Source: Verrucomicrobiia bacterium (GTDB taxonomy: Bacteria; Verrucomicrobiota; Verrucomicrobiia; Verrucomicrobiales; DEV007). Taken from it: a stretch of DNA of 64,000 bases. The notes beneath the pieces are model-generated. The model ran no database searches and was not told where the DNA came from. It was given only the letters and a program-made list of their open reading frames with translations. Location of the stretch: positions 51,225 through 115,224 of the forward strand of contig JAUICH010000021.1 of the NCBI GenBank assembly GCA_030427505.1, written 5' to 3'. Position 1 is the first letter of the stretch. Every line of letters starts with the position of its first letter. The position numbers and the translations under genes were made by a program. Positions 1 through 9,979 of the stretch are shown piece by piece.

Positions 1-1435
1 GTTCTTCAAAAACATCTCTCAGGTCTTCCGTTACCACGTTCTGGTTCCGGTTTCGTTCCACATAAGTCCGGATGCAGTCCCGGTAGAGATCCGGGCCCAG
101 TTGGGAGCGTAGCATGTGCAGCACCCAGGCGCCTTTGGGATAAGCCCGGTAGTCGAACTGTTCGCGAGGCACGAGGTACCCCCGCCACACGATGGGCTTG
201 TCGTCCTTGGCTTTGAAAATGCGCTCCGCGTTTTGATACATCACGTAGCGCAATTCGCCGGTACCGTCGCGGGCTTCATCATAGAGCGCGCTGTAATAGG
301 TGGCGAAGCCCTCGTTCAACCACAGGTGCGACCAGTCTTTGCAAGTCAGCAGATCGCCAAACCACTGGTGCGCGGCTTCGTGCGCGTCCAGGCGATGAGT
401 GGTGCGGATATTTTCGGACTCTTTCGAAAAGAGAGTGTACGTCGTGAGCGTGGTGATGCTGGTGTTTTCCATCCCTCCCGCCACGAAGTCCTGCACGCAG
501 ACGTTGTAATACTTGTCCCAGGGATAGGGCACCCCGATTTCCTTTTCGAAAAAAGCGATGATCTTTCGCGTGTCGCGGAAGGAATTTTCCGCCACGGAAA
601 ATTCCGAAGGCGGGGTATAGAACGCCAGCGGTAAATCCCCGTGCCGGTCCTCCAGCTTCTCCAGGTGCCCGGCGATCAGGGAGATCAGGTAGTTCACGTG
701 CTCCTTGTCCTGCAGCCAGTGGAAACGGACGAGTCCTCCGGCTTCCTTTTCCTCCTCCACGAGGCGGCCATTCGAGAGCACGGTCATGCCCTCCGGCACA
801 TGGCAGATGATTTCGGAGGTGAAACGCTCATTCGGGTAGTCGTGACTGGGAAACCAATAGCGGTGCCACTCCGGTTGGCCCTGGGTCCAGAGGTGGTCGT
901 CTCCTTTGGGGTAACCCATCGCTTCGGTGCGAAAGTAGAGGCCCTTTTCAGGCTCCGCCCGGTAGGTGACGGACAGCGTGGCCACCTCCCCCGGCGGAAG
1001 TTCCATTTCAAAAGTGACCACGATCCGCTCCTCTTCGATCTCCCAGTCTTCGATGGGAACCGAACTTTCCACTTTCTCCACGTCCAGGCCGACGGCATCC
1101 AGGTCCAGTTGATGAAGGGGCTTGGCGATAGGGGCAAAGGTCAGGGTGGAGATCCCGGCGATGGACCGGTCCTCAAAATCCGGCGTCACCTCCAGCTTCA
1201 GGTGCCGGAGATCCACCAGGCGGTCTGGCGCGTACTTCAGTTGCTTGCCGCCTTTTCCGTCGGCCTGGGGAACCACGGCCTCGTCATGAAAATGGCTGTG
1301 CTTTCCTTCCTGACAGGTCTCCCATCCCAAACCCGCGGCGGTCTCCGCCTTTGCCAAAACTGGCGGCAAGGAGCACAGCGAAAAGAAAAACAGGGCACCG
1401 TAAAGCTGCCTCCAGAGGGGGGAAATTTTTCGCAT
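1..1435 (-). CDS. M1 family aminopeptidase, secreted, C-terminus outside the window
   Basis: Zinc metalloaminopeptidase that would remove N-terminal residues from peptides outside the cytoplasm. The reading frame starts at ATG 1435 with a hydrophobic signal peptide (about residues 10-32) and stays open to base 1, so 478 codons are visible. The exopeptidase motif GGMEN lies near residue 320. The zinc motif HEAAH is at about 352-356, followed about 18 residues later by NEGFA, which supplies the third zinc ligand. N-terminal beta-sandwich sequence fills residues 60-280. Divergently transcribed from the PVC-type dehydrogenase with 137 bp between them, so both promoters must lie there. Family assignment is secure; the substrate is unknown. 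Confidence 0.93.
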   Translation of the reverse strand, partial: MRKISPLWRQLYGALFFFSLCSLPPVLAKAETAAGLGWETCQEGKHSHFHDEAVVPQADGKGGKQLKYAPDRLVDLRHLKLEVTPDFEDRSIAGISTLTFAPIAKPLHQLDLDAVGLDVEKVESSVPIEDWEIEEERIVVTFEMELPPGEVATLSVTYRAEPEKGLYFRTEAMGYPKGDDHLWTQGQPEWHRYWFPSHDYPNERFTSEIICHVPEGMTVLSNGRLVEEEKEAGGLVRFHWLQDKEHVNYLISLIAGHLEKLEDRHGDLPLAFYTPPSEFSVAENSFRDTRKIIAFFEKEIGVPYPWDKYYNVCVQDFVAGGMENTSITTLTTYTLFSKESENIRTTHRLDAHEAAHQWFGDLLTCKDWSHLWLNEGFATYYSALYDEARDGTGELRYVMYQNAERIFKAKDDKPIVWRGYLVPREQFDYRAYPKGAWVLHMLRSQLGPDLYRDCIRTYVERNRNQNVVTEDLRDVFEE

Positions 1436-1572
1436 GACCCATCTATTAGCAGAAGGTTACGGCGGGAAAAGTTATTTACACCGGTCCCCGCAGCCCCTTC
1501 ATTTCAAGTTTTCCCCAACCCCGCTTTTTGAGCGCACCGCCACCACGGCCTCTCTAAACTCCCACGTTCAGC

Positions 1573-4500
1573 ATGAAATCCCACCGGTTCACCCTCTTCC
1601 ACTCCTTTCCCTGGCTTCTAATATTCCTCGCCGTGGCCATGGCGGCCCACGCGGCGGACCCAAAGGACGCCTACGTCCCGCTGGACACCCAGGACCCGGA
1701 GACTCACCCGCCCACGCCGGAAGAAGCCGCCGCCGCGATCACCATGCCGGAGGGCTTTCAGGCCCGGCTCTTCGCGGGCGAGCCAGACGTACGGCAACCC
1801 ATCGCCATGGCCTTCGACGACCGGGGACGGCTCTGGGTGGCGGAGAGCTATTCCTACCAGGAATGGGAAACCAAGGGCGAAGACCGCATTCTCATCTTTG
1901 AAGACACAGACAACGACGGACGCCACGACAGCCGGAAAGTCTTCTGGACCGGCGGCAATCACGTTTCCGCCATGGTCCCCGGCTGGGGCGGCGTGTGGGT
2001 GGGCGACGCGCCAAACCTGCTCTTCATCCCGGACCGGGATCGTGACGACGTGCCGGACGGCGAACCGGAAGTGGTCCTGGACGGCTGGACCACGGAAGCG
2101 CAGCACAATTTCATCAACGGCCTGACCTGGGGCATCGACGGCTGGCTCTACGGCCGCCACGGCATCAAGGCGCCCTCCCTGGTCGGCAAACCCGGCACGC
2201 CTGAGTCAGAGCGCACCGGCCTGGACTGCTCCATCTGGCGCTACCACCCGGTGACCCAGGAGTTCGAAGTGGTGTGCCGCGGCACGACCAACCCCTGGGG
2301 GCTGGACTGGAATGACAAGGGCGACGCCTTTTTCACCAACAACGTCACGGGCCACCTCTTCCACGCCATCCATGGCGCTTTCTTCCCCCGCATGGGCGAC
2401 CGGGAGGATCCCTTCTGCAAGTACGTCTACTCCGGCATTCCCATGTGCGCGGATCACCTGCACCACGCGGGCACCACGGACGACTGGACCAAGACCCGCG
2501 ACGCCGAGGGCGTCCACGGCGAACTGGGCGGCGGTCACAGCCACTGCGGCGGCATGGTTTACCTGGGCGGCAAGTGGCCGGAGGAATACCGGAACACCAT
2601 GTTCCTGTGCAACACCCACGGCCGGCGCCTGAACAACGACACACTGGAACGCCACCGTTCCGGCTACGTGGCGAAGCACCGCCCGGACTTCATGCTGGCG
2701 AACAATGACTGGTTCCGCGGCGTTACCGTTCTCTACGGCCCGGACGGAGACGTCTTTCTCTCTGACTGGGTGGACCTGGGCGAGTGCCACGACCGCGACG
2801 GCGTGCATCGCTCCTCCGGCCGCATTTACAAGCTGATCTATGGCGAACCCTCCCCGCCGAAACCGGTCAATCTCTGGGAAGATTCCGACACTGCCCTGGC
2901 AAAGTATCAATTGGACGGAAACGAGTGGTACGCCCGCATGGCGCGCCACGTTCTCCAACAGCGTTGCGCCGCCGGCACGGTGGACAAGAACGCGGTGGGC
3001 GAGGTGCTCATCCCCGCGCTGATCAATGGCGACGACACCGCGCTCCGTCTCCGGGCGTTTCTCACCATGCACGTCATCGAGGCCGTCCCGGGAGACATCC
3101 TCACCCACCTCATGGATGACGGAGACGAATACCTCCGCGCCATGGCCATCCGCCTTTCCACGGAGTATCCCTTCACGGAGGATGAAAACCTGACGTTTGT
3201 CGTGTCCCCGGAAGATCCCTCGCCCCTGGTGCGCCTGGCCTGGACGAAGCTCCTGCAACGGGCGGAAGGAAATGAGATAATCTGGCGCGTGGCTCAAGGC
3301 CTGGCGGGCCACACCGGCGACGCGGATGACCCCAACCTTCCCCTCATGATCTGGTTCGGCATCAAGGATGACGTGGCTGACTTTCCCGAGCAGGCGATCT
3401 CCCTCGCCGAACGAACCACCTACCCCACGCTTCACCACCATGTGGCGCGGCGGCTGGGAGAATCCGGCCACTACGGCGAAGTCCTAGCCCTGACCCAGCG
3501 CGTGGCGGCCATGGAAGTGATGGGTAGCGAGAAAGAATTCCGCGACCAGCAAACCAGCGACCTGCTGGCCGGGCTGGTCGAAGGACTGAAAGGACAAACG
3601 GATCTGAAAGCTCCCGAAGGCTGGGCGGAAACTTATGCCGCTTTCAAAGCCCGCCCGGACCTGCGCTCTCTGGCCTTCCGCCTCCAGGAATCTTTCGACC
3701 CGGTAGCGGCCCGCCAGGAAATGAAGGACCTCCTGGCCTCTAGCGAAACCTCGCTTGAGGAGAAGCGGATTGCCCTGGAAATCCTGACCACCTCCGGAGA
3801 CAAGGCGATTCTACCTTCTATCCTGGCCCTCCTGGATGACAAAGCGCTGCGTTCCGATGCCATCCAGGCCTTGAAAGCTTTCAAAGAACCGGAGGTGTCG
3901 AAAGCCCTGCTGGAGCGCTTTGAAGACTTCGACTCAGACGACCAACTGCACGCTTCCAATACTCTGACCTCGAATCCCAAGTTTGCCGGGGAATTGCTGA
4001 AAGCCATGGGCGAGGGCAAAGTTCCGCGCCATGCCATTACGGCTTATCACGCCCGTCAGATTCAGAATTTCAAGAAAGACGACTTGAAGAAACTGCTCGC
4101 CAAAAACTGGGGTTCCATGGGTCAATCTTCCGGCGAAAAGAAGGAGACCATTACCTACTGGGAAAACCAACTGACTCCGGACGTGCTGGCGCATGCTGAC
4201 ATTGAAAACGGCCACGCCAAGTTCCAGATGCTCTGCATGGCCTGCCACACCCTGCACGGTGAAGGCGGCCAGATCGGTCCGGAACTGACCGGAGCCAACC
4301 GCGGCGATGTCTTCTACCTGCTGGAAAACGTGATCGATCCCAGCGCCACGCTGCCCCAGGACTTCCGCCTCACGATCATCACTTTGAAAGACGGAGGCGT
4401 TCTAAGCGGAAATGTCATTTCCGAAAACGAATACTCCCTGACCCTGCGCGACCCGGCGGGTCATCACGACATTTCGATCAAAGACATCAAAGAGCGGCAG

Positions 4501-4590
4501 ACGCTGGAACAGTCCCTGATGCCGGAAGGACTGCTGTCCGCTTTGAAGCCGGATGAAGTCCGTGATTTGATCGCTTATCTCCAAAAATGA
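1573..4590 (+). CDS. PVC-type membrane-bound dehydrogenase with C-terminal haem-binding domain
   Basis: Large secreted protein of 1005 residues of the kind expanded in planctomycetes and verrucomicrobia. Signal peptide about 1-28 (cleavage near AHA). Residues about 55-420 form a beta-propeller like that of soluble sugar dehydrogenases (PVC N-terminal family). Residues about 480-820 look like helical HEAT-type repeats. A cytochrome-c-like domain ends the protein, with the haem motif CMACH at 888-892 and a likely distal Met (LMPEG) about 90 residues on. Inferred role: oxidation of a sugar or other organic substrate with electron transfer to the haem. Substrate cannot be read from sequence. It probably forms a monocistronic unit. 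Confidence 0.9.
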   Translation: MKSHRFTLFHSFPWLLIFLAVAMAAHAADPKDAYVPLDTQDPETHPPTPEEAAAAITMPEGFQARLFAGEPDVRQPIAMAFDDRGRLWVAESYSYQEWETKGEDRILIFEDTDNDGRHDSRKVFWTGGNHVSAMVPGWGGVWVGDAPNLLFIPDRDRDDVPDGEPEVVLDGWTTEAQHNFINGLTWGIDGWLYGRHGIKAPSLVGKPGTPESERTGLDCSIWRYHPVTQEFEVVCRGTTNPWGLDWNDKGDAFFTNNVTGHLFHAIHGAFFPRMGDREDPFCKYVYSGIPMCADHLHHAGTTDDWTKTRDAEGVHGELGGGHSHCGGMVYLGGKWPEEYRNTMFLCNTHGRRLNNDTLERHRSGYVAKHRPDFMLANNDWFRGVTVLYGPDGDVFLSDWVDLGECHDRDGVHRSSGRIYKLIYGEPSPPKPVNLWEDSDTALAKYQLDGNEWYARMARHVLQQRCAAGTVDKNAVGEVLIPALINGDDTALRLRAFLTMHVIEAVPGDILTHLMDDGDEYLRAMAIRLSTEYPFTEDENLTFVVSPEDPSPLVRLAWTKLLQRAEGNEIIWRVAQGLAGHTGDADDPNLPLMIWFGIKDDVADFPEQAISLAERTTYPTLHHHVARRLGESGHYGEVLALTQRVAAMEVMGSEKEFRDQQTSDLLAGLVEGLKGQTDLKAPEGWAETYAAFKARPDLRSLAFRLQESFDPVAARQEMKDLLASSETSLEEKRIALEILTTSGDKAILPSILALLDDKALRSDAIQALKAFKEPEVSKALLERFEDFDSDDQLHASNTLTSNPKFAGELLKAMGEGKVPRHAITAYHARQIQNFKKDDLKKLLAKNWGSMGQSSGEKKETITYWENQLTPDVLAHADIENGHAKFQMLCMACHTLHGEGGQIGPELTGANRGDVFYLLENVIDPSATLPQDFRLTIITLKDGGVLSGNVISENEYSLTLRDPAGHHDISIKDIKERQTLEQSLMPEGLLSALKPDEVRDLIAYLQK

Positions 4591-4726
4591 GAGAGGCCAA
4601 AATTTCCGCGATTTTTTGGCCCGCTCCGCTCCGATAGTAGTACGAATCGGTACAATTCTTGCGTCTTCAAGGTGGGCAGACTCTGGGAACGGATAACCTC
4701 CCCGCTTCCCATTGGCTGCCCCCGCC

Positions 4727-5620
4727 ATGAGAGTATTTGGAGTCGATTTCACGTCCGTACCTTGCGATCGCAAGCCGATCGTCGTGGCGGTTTGCGAATT
4801 TGAATCTGGGCTGCTTCGGCTGACAGGCCTGAAGCCACTGCCCAGCCTGGCTGCCTTTCGCTCGTTTCTGGAAGTCATTTCGGACAGCGTGCAGATCACG
4901 GGGCTGGATCTTCCCTTCAGCCAGCCGCGGCGGCTGTTTGAGAATCTGGGGTATCCTCTGAACTGGACGCAGGCTTCCCGAAAAATCGCCGGGATGAATT
5001 GGCACCAGTTTCACAGCCTGCTCTTGGAATATCAGGAATTCCGCCCCCCGGGAGACCGTCATCATTTCCGGGTCACGGACGAAATCGCGGCGGCGGCCAG
5101 TCCAATGAACACGGTCCGGCCCCCCGTGGCGCGCATGTACCACGCGGCCTTGCCTTTTCTTCTGGAAACGACTCTGTCCCTGGAACCCTGCCGTCCGGCC
5201 AACAACCGGTCCTGGGCGGTGGAGGCCTACCCCGCTCTCATCGTGCGCCGGGTCATTGGACGCACCTGCTACAAAGGCAGCCCCTACTGCGATGGCGAGG
5301 CGGTTCAGTCCGCCAACCGCGCCCTGGTGCTGGAGGCGCTACGTTCTCCCGGCATCCGGAAGGTCTTCGGCTTTGGCGTGGAGATTCCCGAGGACTTCGA
5401 TCAACTCATTGTCGACGACGTGGCCGGCGACCGCCTGGATGCCATCTGTGCCGCGGTCCAAGCCGCCTGGGCCTGGACTCGCCGGGACGAGGGGTTCGGC
5501 ATCCCGGAAGGCGCCGATGCTCTGGAAGGCTGGATCGTGGACCCCTGCTTTGTTTCTCCCGCCCAGGCTACCCAACCGGCGCCGAGCCGCCGGCTGGACC
5601 GGGAACTGACGTCCCACTGA
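4727..5620 (+). CDS. DUF429 family protein
   Basis: Cytoplasmic protein of about 297 residues resembling DUF429, a family with an RNase H-like fold and predicted nuclease activity. The N-terminus (MRVFGVDFTS) has the short beta-strand with a conserved Asp, a second acidic strand (GLDLPFS) follows near residue 65, and the C-terminal DRLDAICAAVQAAW segment is the other conserved block. ATG 4727 is preferred over an upstream in-frame TTG at 4712 because the conserved strand starts directly after it. No signal peptide. Function unproven. Confidence 0.75.
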   Translation: MRVFGVDFTSVPCDRKPIVVAVCEFESGLLRLTGLKPLPSLAAFRSFLEVISDSVQITGLDLPFSQPRRLFENLGYPLNWTQASRKIAGMNWHQFHSLLLEYQEFRPPGDRHHFRVTDEIAAAASPMNTVRPPVARMYHAALPFLLETTLSLEPCRPANNRSWAVEAYPALIVRRVIGRTCYKGSPYCDGEAVQSANRALVLEALRSPGIRKVFGFGVEIPEDFDQLIVDDVAGDRLDAICAAVQAAWAWTRRDEGFGIPEGADALEGWIVDPCFVSPAQATQPAPSRRLDRELTSH

Positions 5621-5629
5621 GGCTGGGGA

Positions 5630-6559
5630 CTACTCTCCGAAAAACGGGAACAGTTTTTTCAACTGATCTTCCCCTGGTTGGCTGCCGTATTCGCAGACCT
5701 GGAAGGCTTCGGCATGTTTCACGTCTTTACCGTGTTCTTCGCCATACCATTGAATGAGCTGATCCCGGTACTTCTGCGCGGTCCGCATGAACCGGGCGTC
5801 CTGACTCTGCCGCACTTGCGCGATGCGCTGCACCCGTTCTTCTGACGTTTTGGGGGTGCGATTCTCATTGCCCAAGGCGCCTCCCTCCAGAAATTGGGAC
5901 TCCATCACCGCCAGAGCGTCCAGCTTTTGGTCGATCGTCGCGTCGATATCGATCACGATGTCCGGGGTAAAGGGGTTCGGGTCCTCGAAACGGTCTTCGT
6001 AGTACATGAAGACGGGATTCTTCGTCAAGGCAGGCGTCTCTGGACAGAAGAAGGGCACGGTGACCATGAAGGCCGCGTCCTGGATGAGAATGCCGGTGTA
6101 GCGATGGTCCGGGTGGTAGTCGTTGGGCCGGTGCGCGATGACCAGATCCGCGTTCCACTCGCGAATCAATCTCGTGATCTTCTTGCGGTTTTCCAGGGTA
6201 GGTTCCAGTTCGCCATCGTGGTTGTCCATGACCGTGACGGAAGTGCCCAGAATCTCGGCTGCCTTTTCCACTTCCGCCTGCCGGCGCTGGGCCAGCGGTC
6301 CGCCTGCTTCCCGCCAATGGCCGATGTCGCCATTCGTGACCGCCACGAATTTCACATGGTGCCCCTGTTTCGCCCATAGAGCGCCCACCCCGGCAGCGCG
6401 CAATTCGCAGTCATCTGGGTGCGCGCCAAAGCAGATGATCCGCAACTTGCCGTCATCTTCCGCCTCCGCGGCTTGAGCTTGGGAACCGGTCCACCCAGAA
6501 CTCATCAGCAAGAGCAGAACGGTGGCGAAGGACAAAAGAGAGAAAGGGGTCTTCATCAT
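5630..6559 (-). CDS. PIG-L family deacetylase (LmbE-like), secreted
   Basis: Zinc-dependent N-acetylglucosaminyl deacetylase-like protein of about 310 residues. The double ATG at 6559/6556 precedes a signal peptide (hydrophobic 7-20, cleavage near AQA), so the longer open frame up to 6721 is not used. AHPDD at about 46-50 supplies the zinc ligands and general base, and a downstream HPDH provides the third ligand. Members remove acetyl groups from GlcNAc-type substrates. Converges with the DUF429 gene, with only about 10 bp between stops. Substrate unknown; the setting of sulfatases and DUF1080 proteins fits polysaccharide processing. Confidence 0.88.
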   Translation of the reverse strand: MMKTPFSLLSFATVLLLLMSSGWTGSQAQAAEAEDDGKLRIICFGAHPDDCELRAAGVGALWAKQGHHVKFVAVTNGDIGHWREAGGPLAQRRQAEVEKAAEILGTSVTVMDNHDGELEPTLENRKKITRLIREWNADLVIAHRPNDYHPDHRYTGILIQDAAFMVTVPFFCPETPALTKNPVFMYYEDRFEDPNPFTPDIVIDIDATIDQKLDALAVMESQFLEGGALGNENRTPKTSEERVQRIAQVRQSQDARFMRTAQKYRDQLIQWYGEEHGKDVKHAEAFQVCEYGSQPGEDQLKKLFPFFGE

Positions 6560-6712
6560 GACGGAAACGCTATCAGAGCGCAGCCGCGGCAGACAAGCAC
6601 GGGCATGCCCCGTTGACCGTCTTTTCACGCGCCGCCCAAAAGGGGATGAGTCTGGCTGCCTTTCCTGCTTCCAGGCTTGCAGTTGCTTCCAATTCAAGGT
6701 ATTCACCAAATC

Positions 6713-6883
6713 ATGAAGCATCTTTGCGCCATTTGCGTTTTGGCTGTGATTGTCCTTTCAGGCTGCGTAGCCGGAGACGCTCCTCTGGGGCCCGAAGGCG
6801 GCTATCCCGAGCCGAGCAACCTGCGGACTCAGCAGCAGATTCAGGAAACGCACGAGCAGTACCTTCGCACGGGCGATATTTGA
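6713..6883 (+). CDS. Small lipoprotein
   Basis: Peptide of 56 residues. ATG 6713 is followed by a lipoprotein signal: Lys-His, a hydrophobic stretch and a lipobox LSGC with the acylated Cys near residue 18. The mature part is polar and Gln/Glu-rich (TQQQIQETHEQY). It should be anchored to a membrane facing the periplasm. No homologue recognised. Divergent from the PIG-L gene and followed by a strong hairpin. Confidence 0.6.
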   Translation: MKHLCAICVLAVIVLSGCVAGDAPLGPEGGYPEPSNLRTQQQIQETHEQYLRTGDI

Positions 6884-6913
6884 TCGCCCGCCTGGCCTTT
6901 CTCGACGGCTCCC

Positions 6914-6941
6914 GCTGAAACCGCGCGAAAGCGGTTTCAGC
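6914..6941. terminator. Hairpin between convergent genes
   Basis: Perfect 11-bp stem (6914-6924 with 6931-6941) and a 6-nt loop GCGAAA between the lipoprotein gene and the convergent DUF1080/SMP30 gene. There is no strong T-run on either side, so it is only a likely bidirectional terminator. Confidence 0.6.
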
Positions 6942-6959
6942 TTCCGTGTGGATCGCAAC

Positions 6960-9065
6960 TCAGCCGCCGTTCCGCGTCCGGCCGCCGCGCACGTTCAGGC
7001 CGATGGAGTAAAATCCCTTCCGCGCCGTCAGGTAGAGGGTCTTTCCTTCCGGGCCGCCAAAGGTGCAGTTCGCTGGCGCTTCCGGACAGGCGATCCGGGC
7101 AATTTCCTCGCCGGCGGGTGAGAAGATCCATACTTCACCCTTCCACGTGCAGTAGACGTTGCCGCGTTCGTCGATGGTCATGCCGTCGCTGCCCACCGGG
7201 GCGAAGTCACGCCGGTTCTCCAGGGCGCCGTCTTCCTTTACATCATAAGCCAGGATCTTTTCCGATCCCGGATCGGCCAGGTAGAGGGTCTGGTAGTCGT
7301 TGGAAAGGATGAGCCCGTTCGGCTTCACCGCGTCGTCCACCACCCGGCTGATCTTGCCGCCGCGATCGATATAGTAGACGCCCATGACGTCGAGTTCCAT
7401 GTCGTCTTCTTTCCCATAGCGGGGATCGGTGAAATAGAGGCCGCCGATATCGTCCAGGACCAGGTCGTTCGGGCTGTTCAATTTCTTACCTTCGAAGCTG
7501 TCCGCGAGAACCGTGATCTCGTCGCCAAAAGTGCGGGTCACCCGGCGATTGCCGCCTTCACAGGCAATCAGGGCGCCGGCGGGCGTCCACATCAGCCCAT
7601 TGGTCCGGCCGCTGTTTTCGCGGAACCGTTCCACTTCGCCGGACTCGGGTTTGTAGATATTGATGTGTTCGTTCGGGATATCGGAAAAATAGATCCAGCC
7701 GTTCGCCGCCTCCGCCGGGCCTTCGGTAAAGGTGAAACCCTCGGCCAATTTCTTCACTTCCGCGCCTTCCGGCACCACGGGCGGAAGAGAGGCGGCGTCC
7801 GCCGGGGTAACCGGTTCGTCCGCCGGACGTTCCCCGGCGGTCCTGAGCCGTTCGACAGCCTTGAACTCCACGTTCATGTCCTGCCCGCCATGCAGTTGGA
7901 GAGCCAGCAATCCGCTGGAGGCGCCCTCGGTGTCCACCAGATCCACGGTCTTGTGCCCGTTCAGATGGATCACGATCCGCTGGCCGTGGGCGGATACCGT
8001 CAGCTCGTTCCATTCCTTTGGCTGAAAGGCTTTGGCGAGGACCGCTTCGTCCGGCTGCGCCATCCACTGGCGGCCCTGGGTTTCGTAGAGTCCGCCCACG
8101 TTTTTGCCGTCCGTGTCGATCTCCGCTTGAAAGCCACGGATGCCCTTTTCGTCGTCCGTCTTTTCCGCGCGGAAAAAGAACCCGCTATTTCCGGACAGAG
8201 CGCGAAAAACCACCTTGGCGGTAAAGTCACCGTACTCCGCTCCGCTGAACAGCAGGCTGTGGTGCTTCTGTTCGGCGGAGCTTTTCCCCACCAGCACCCC
8301 TTCTTTCACGGACCAGGAACTTTCGACATTGGGGTTCCATCCGCTCAGGTCCTTGCCGTTGAACAGCGGTTCCCAGTGACTTTCGCCCAGATCCTGGATG
8401 CGGATATTCCGCCAACGGACCTGCATCGTTTCTTCGCGGTTCCCGATGCCGTGCACCTGCAGAGCGATGAAGCCACTCAGGGTCATGGGGTCCACCAGGT
8501 TCGCGGCGGGGACGCCGTTCAGCCAGGTCTTGATGGTGTCGCCAATAGCCTGGACTCGCACATGGTTCCACTCGTTCTGCTTGAAGGCGTATCGCGCCGC
8601 CGCGTTGCCGCGCAGGTCGTTGATCCAACCCCGGCGGCCTTCGTCATAGATGCCGGTGGTCCAGGCGCGGTCGGAGGGATCGATCTCCACCTGATAGCCA
8701 TGCACCCGGCCCACGGGAATGTCTTTGCCCAGACCGATGGGCTGCGGATCGCCTTCCTGAAACTCATGGCTCCGGATCTGGATGCCGGAATTCATCTGGG
8801 GATCGACCTTGAACTCCAACTCCAGGATGAAATCGCCATAGTCTTTCTCCGTGCAAAGAAAGCTGTTCGGCGTCTTGGGAACGGTGGTGCCGACAATGGC
8901 GCCGTCTTCCACGGCATACTTCGCCTCGCCGCCTCGCTGGACCCAGCCATCGAGTGTCTTGCCATCAAAAAGGTTTTTCCATTCTTCCGCGCGTGCGGAC
9001 CGTGAGGCGAAAGCAGTGGCCAGGCTACCGGCCAGCAGTACGATCAAAAAGCGAGGGTAATTCAT
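6960..9065 (-). CDS. Secreted protein with two DUF1080 domains and an SMP-30/gluconolactonase propeller
   Basis: Protein of 701 residues. Signal peptide 1-26. Two tandem DUF1080 (laminin G-like, glycoside-binding or hydrolase-like) modules at about 28-220 and 230-415, each opening with the family signature (NLFDGKTLDGW, PLFNGKDLSGW). A six-bladed SMP-30/gluconolactonase-like propeller follows at about 440-695 with EGP, NGLMW and NSPNDLV blocks that carry the metal ligands in that family. Inferred: binding or cleavage of a sugar polymer outside the cell combined with lactonase-like activity. Both DUF1080 copies look intact. Confidence 0.88.
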   Translation of the reverse strand: MNYPRFLIVLLAGSLATAFASRSARAEEWKNLFDGKTLDGWVQRGGEAKYAVEDGAIVGTTVPKTPNSFLCTEKDYGDFILELEFKVDPQMNSGIQIRSHEFQEGDPQPIGLGKDIPVGRVHGYQVEIDPSDRAWTTGIYDEGRRGWINDLRGNAAARYAFKQNEWNHVRVQAIGDTIKTWLNGVPAANLVDPMTLSGFIALQVHGIGNREETMQVRWRNIRIQDLGESHWEPLFNGKDLSGWNPNVESSWSVKEGVLVGKSSAEQKHHSLLFSGAEYGDFTAKVVFRALSGNSGFFFRAEKTDDEKGIRGFQAEIDTDGKNVGGLYETQGRQWMAQPDEAVLAKAFQPKEWNELTVSAHGQRIVIHLNGHKTVDLVDTEGASSGLLALQLHGGQDMNVEFKAVERLRTAGERPADEPVTPADAASLPPVVPEGAEVKKLAEGFTFTEGPAEAANGWIYFSDIPNEHINIYKPESGEVERFRENSGRTNGLMWTPAGALIACEGGNRRVTRTFGDEITVLADSFEGKKLNSPNDLVLDDIGGLYFTDPRYGKEDDMELDVMGVYYIDRGGKISRVVDDAVKPNGLILSNDYQTLYLADPGSEKILAYDVKEDGALENRRDFAPVGSDGMTIDERGNVYCTWKGEVWIFSPAGEEIARIACPEAPANCTFGGPEGKTLYLTARKGFYSIGLNVRGGRTRNGG

Positions 9066-9220
9066 TCTCAGTGAGTTGAGTGTTTAAACAAAAACGTAAA
9101 GGGTTGCGAAACGAGGGTCCGCGCACTCTAACGAACCCTGCCAGGGGAAACAAAGGCAAAGTGCTTGCTGGGTAGAAACCAGCAAGGGCGCTCGCCGGAA
9201 GGCAAGAGCCGCGATTGCGT

Positions 9221-9883
9221 TCAGGGAACGGAACTTGGAGACGCGGACGCCGCTTCCAAAAATTCTATCATCAACTCGAGCCAACCCAGACCGTCTGCAT
9301 TCCAGACAAAAATCGTGTATTCCCCAATCTTATAGAGGTACCCCGAAAGAGCCGGCTCCGACAGCTGTTGGAAATGATACTGATCCGTCAGCGTAATAGG
9401 TAAGTATCTCCCAGAGTCTCTCAATCCGCCATCGATCTGTCTCCTGATGGTTTCAAACTCATCTTCCGTGGTTGGAAAGATGGCCGCCTCGAAAGATTTC
9501 CCCTCACCGGCACTGTAAGTGGCGTGGCGTGCCTTTTCTTCAAAGTTCAATCGCGGAATCGACACCTTTTCGTCCACTCCAGTCCGGCGGTAGGCGCCTA
9601 CATTCTCGGGGAACCACGCCTCCAGGCTCTCTGTATCCGAAGGAGGAGCCCATGACGCCACGGCCGAGTCGAACCTCGCCTGCGTCGCGGCCACATTCAT
9701 GAACTTTTTGTAAGTCCTGGCACCTGAATAGATCGCGACAAAACCAAATCCAAGAACGGCGAGGACCACCACTATTCCACAACCCAGAAGTACCTTACCC
9801 GTCGTACTGATTCCTCCCTTTTTTGAAGAACTTCCGGAGGACTGAGGAGGAGACGCTGGCGGAGAAGACTGATCGGCATCCAT
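9221..9883 (-). CDS. Single-pass membrane protein of unknown function, paralogue A
   Basis: Protein of 220 residues with a Ser/Pro-rich N-terminus, one transmembrane segment at about 30-52 (TTGKVLLGCGIV start) and an extracytoplasmic domain. The domain shares AWFPENVGAYRR and a following VSIPRLNFE block with the 198-residue protein at 11493-12089, so the two are paralogues. They flank the minus-strand sulfatase on both sides. No known domain recognised. Confidence 0.65.
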   Translation of the reverse strand: MDADQSSPPASPPQSSGSSSKKGGISTTGKVLLGCGIVVVLAVLGFGFVAIYSGARTYKKFMNVAATQARFDSAVASWAPPSDTESLEAWFPENVGAYRRTGVDEKVSIPRLNFEEKARHATYSAGEGKSFEAAIFPTTEDEFETIRRQIDGGLRDSGRYLPITLTDQYHFQQLSEPALSGYLYKIGEYTIFVWNADGLGWLELMIEFLEAASASPSSVP

Positions 9884-9979
9884 GGCGGGCCCAAGCTACT
9901 CTCTAAACTCGGCCAAATGCAATGGAATCTACCGGACCGGCGAAAATCCGCGATGCTCAATCCCCGGATACCGGGTCGC

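Noticed and set aside
2206..3471. 421-codon open frame opposite the PVC-type dehydrogenase
   Set aside because: It is antisense to a well-conserved gene and its composition (Val/Gly/Ala/His-rich) has no family pattern.
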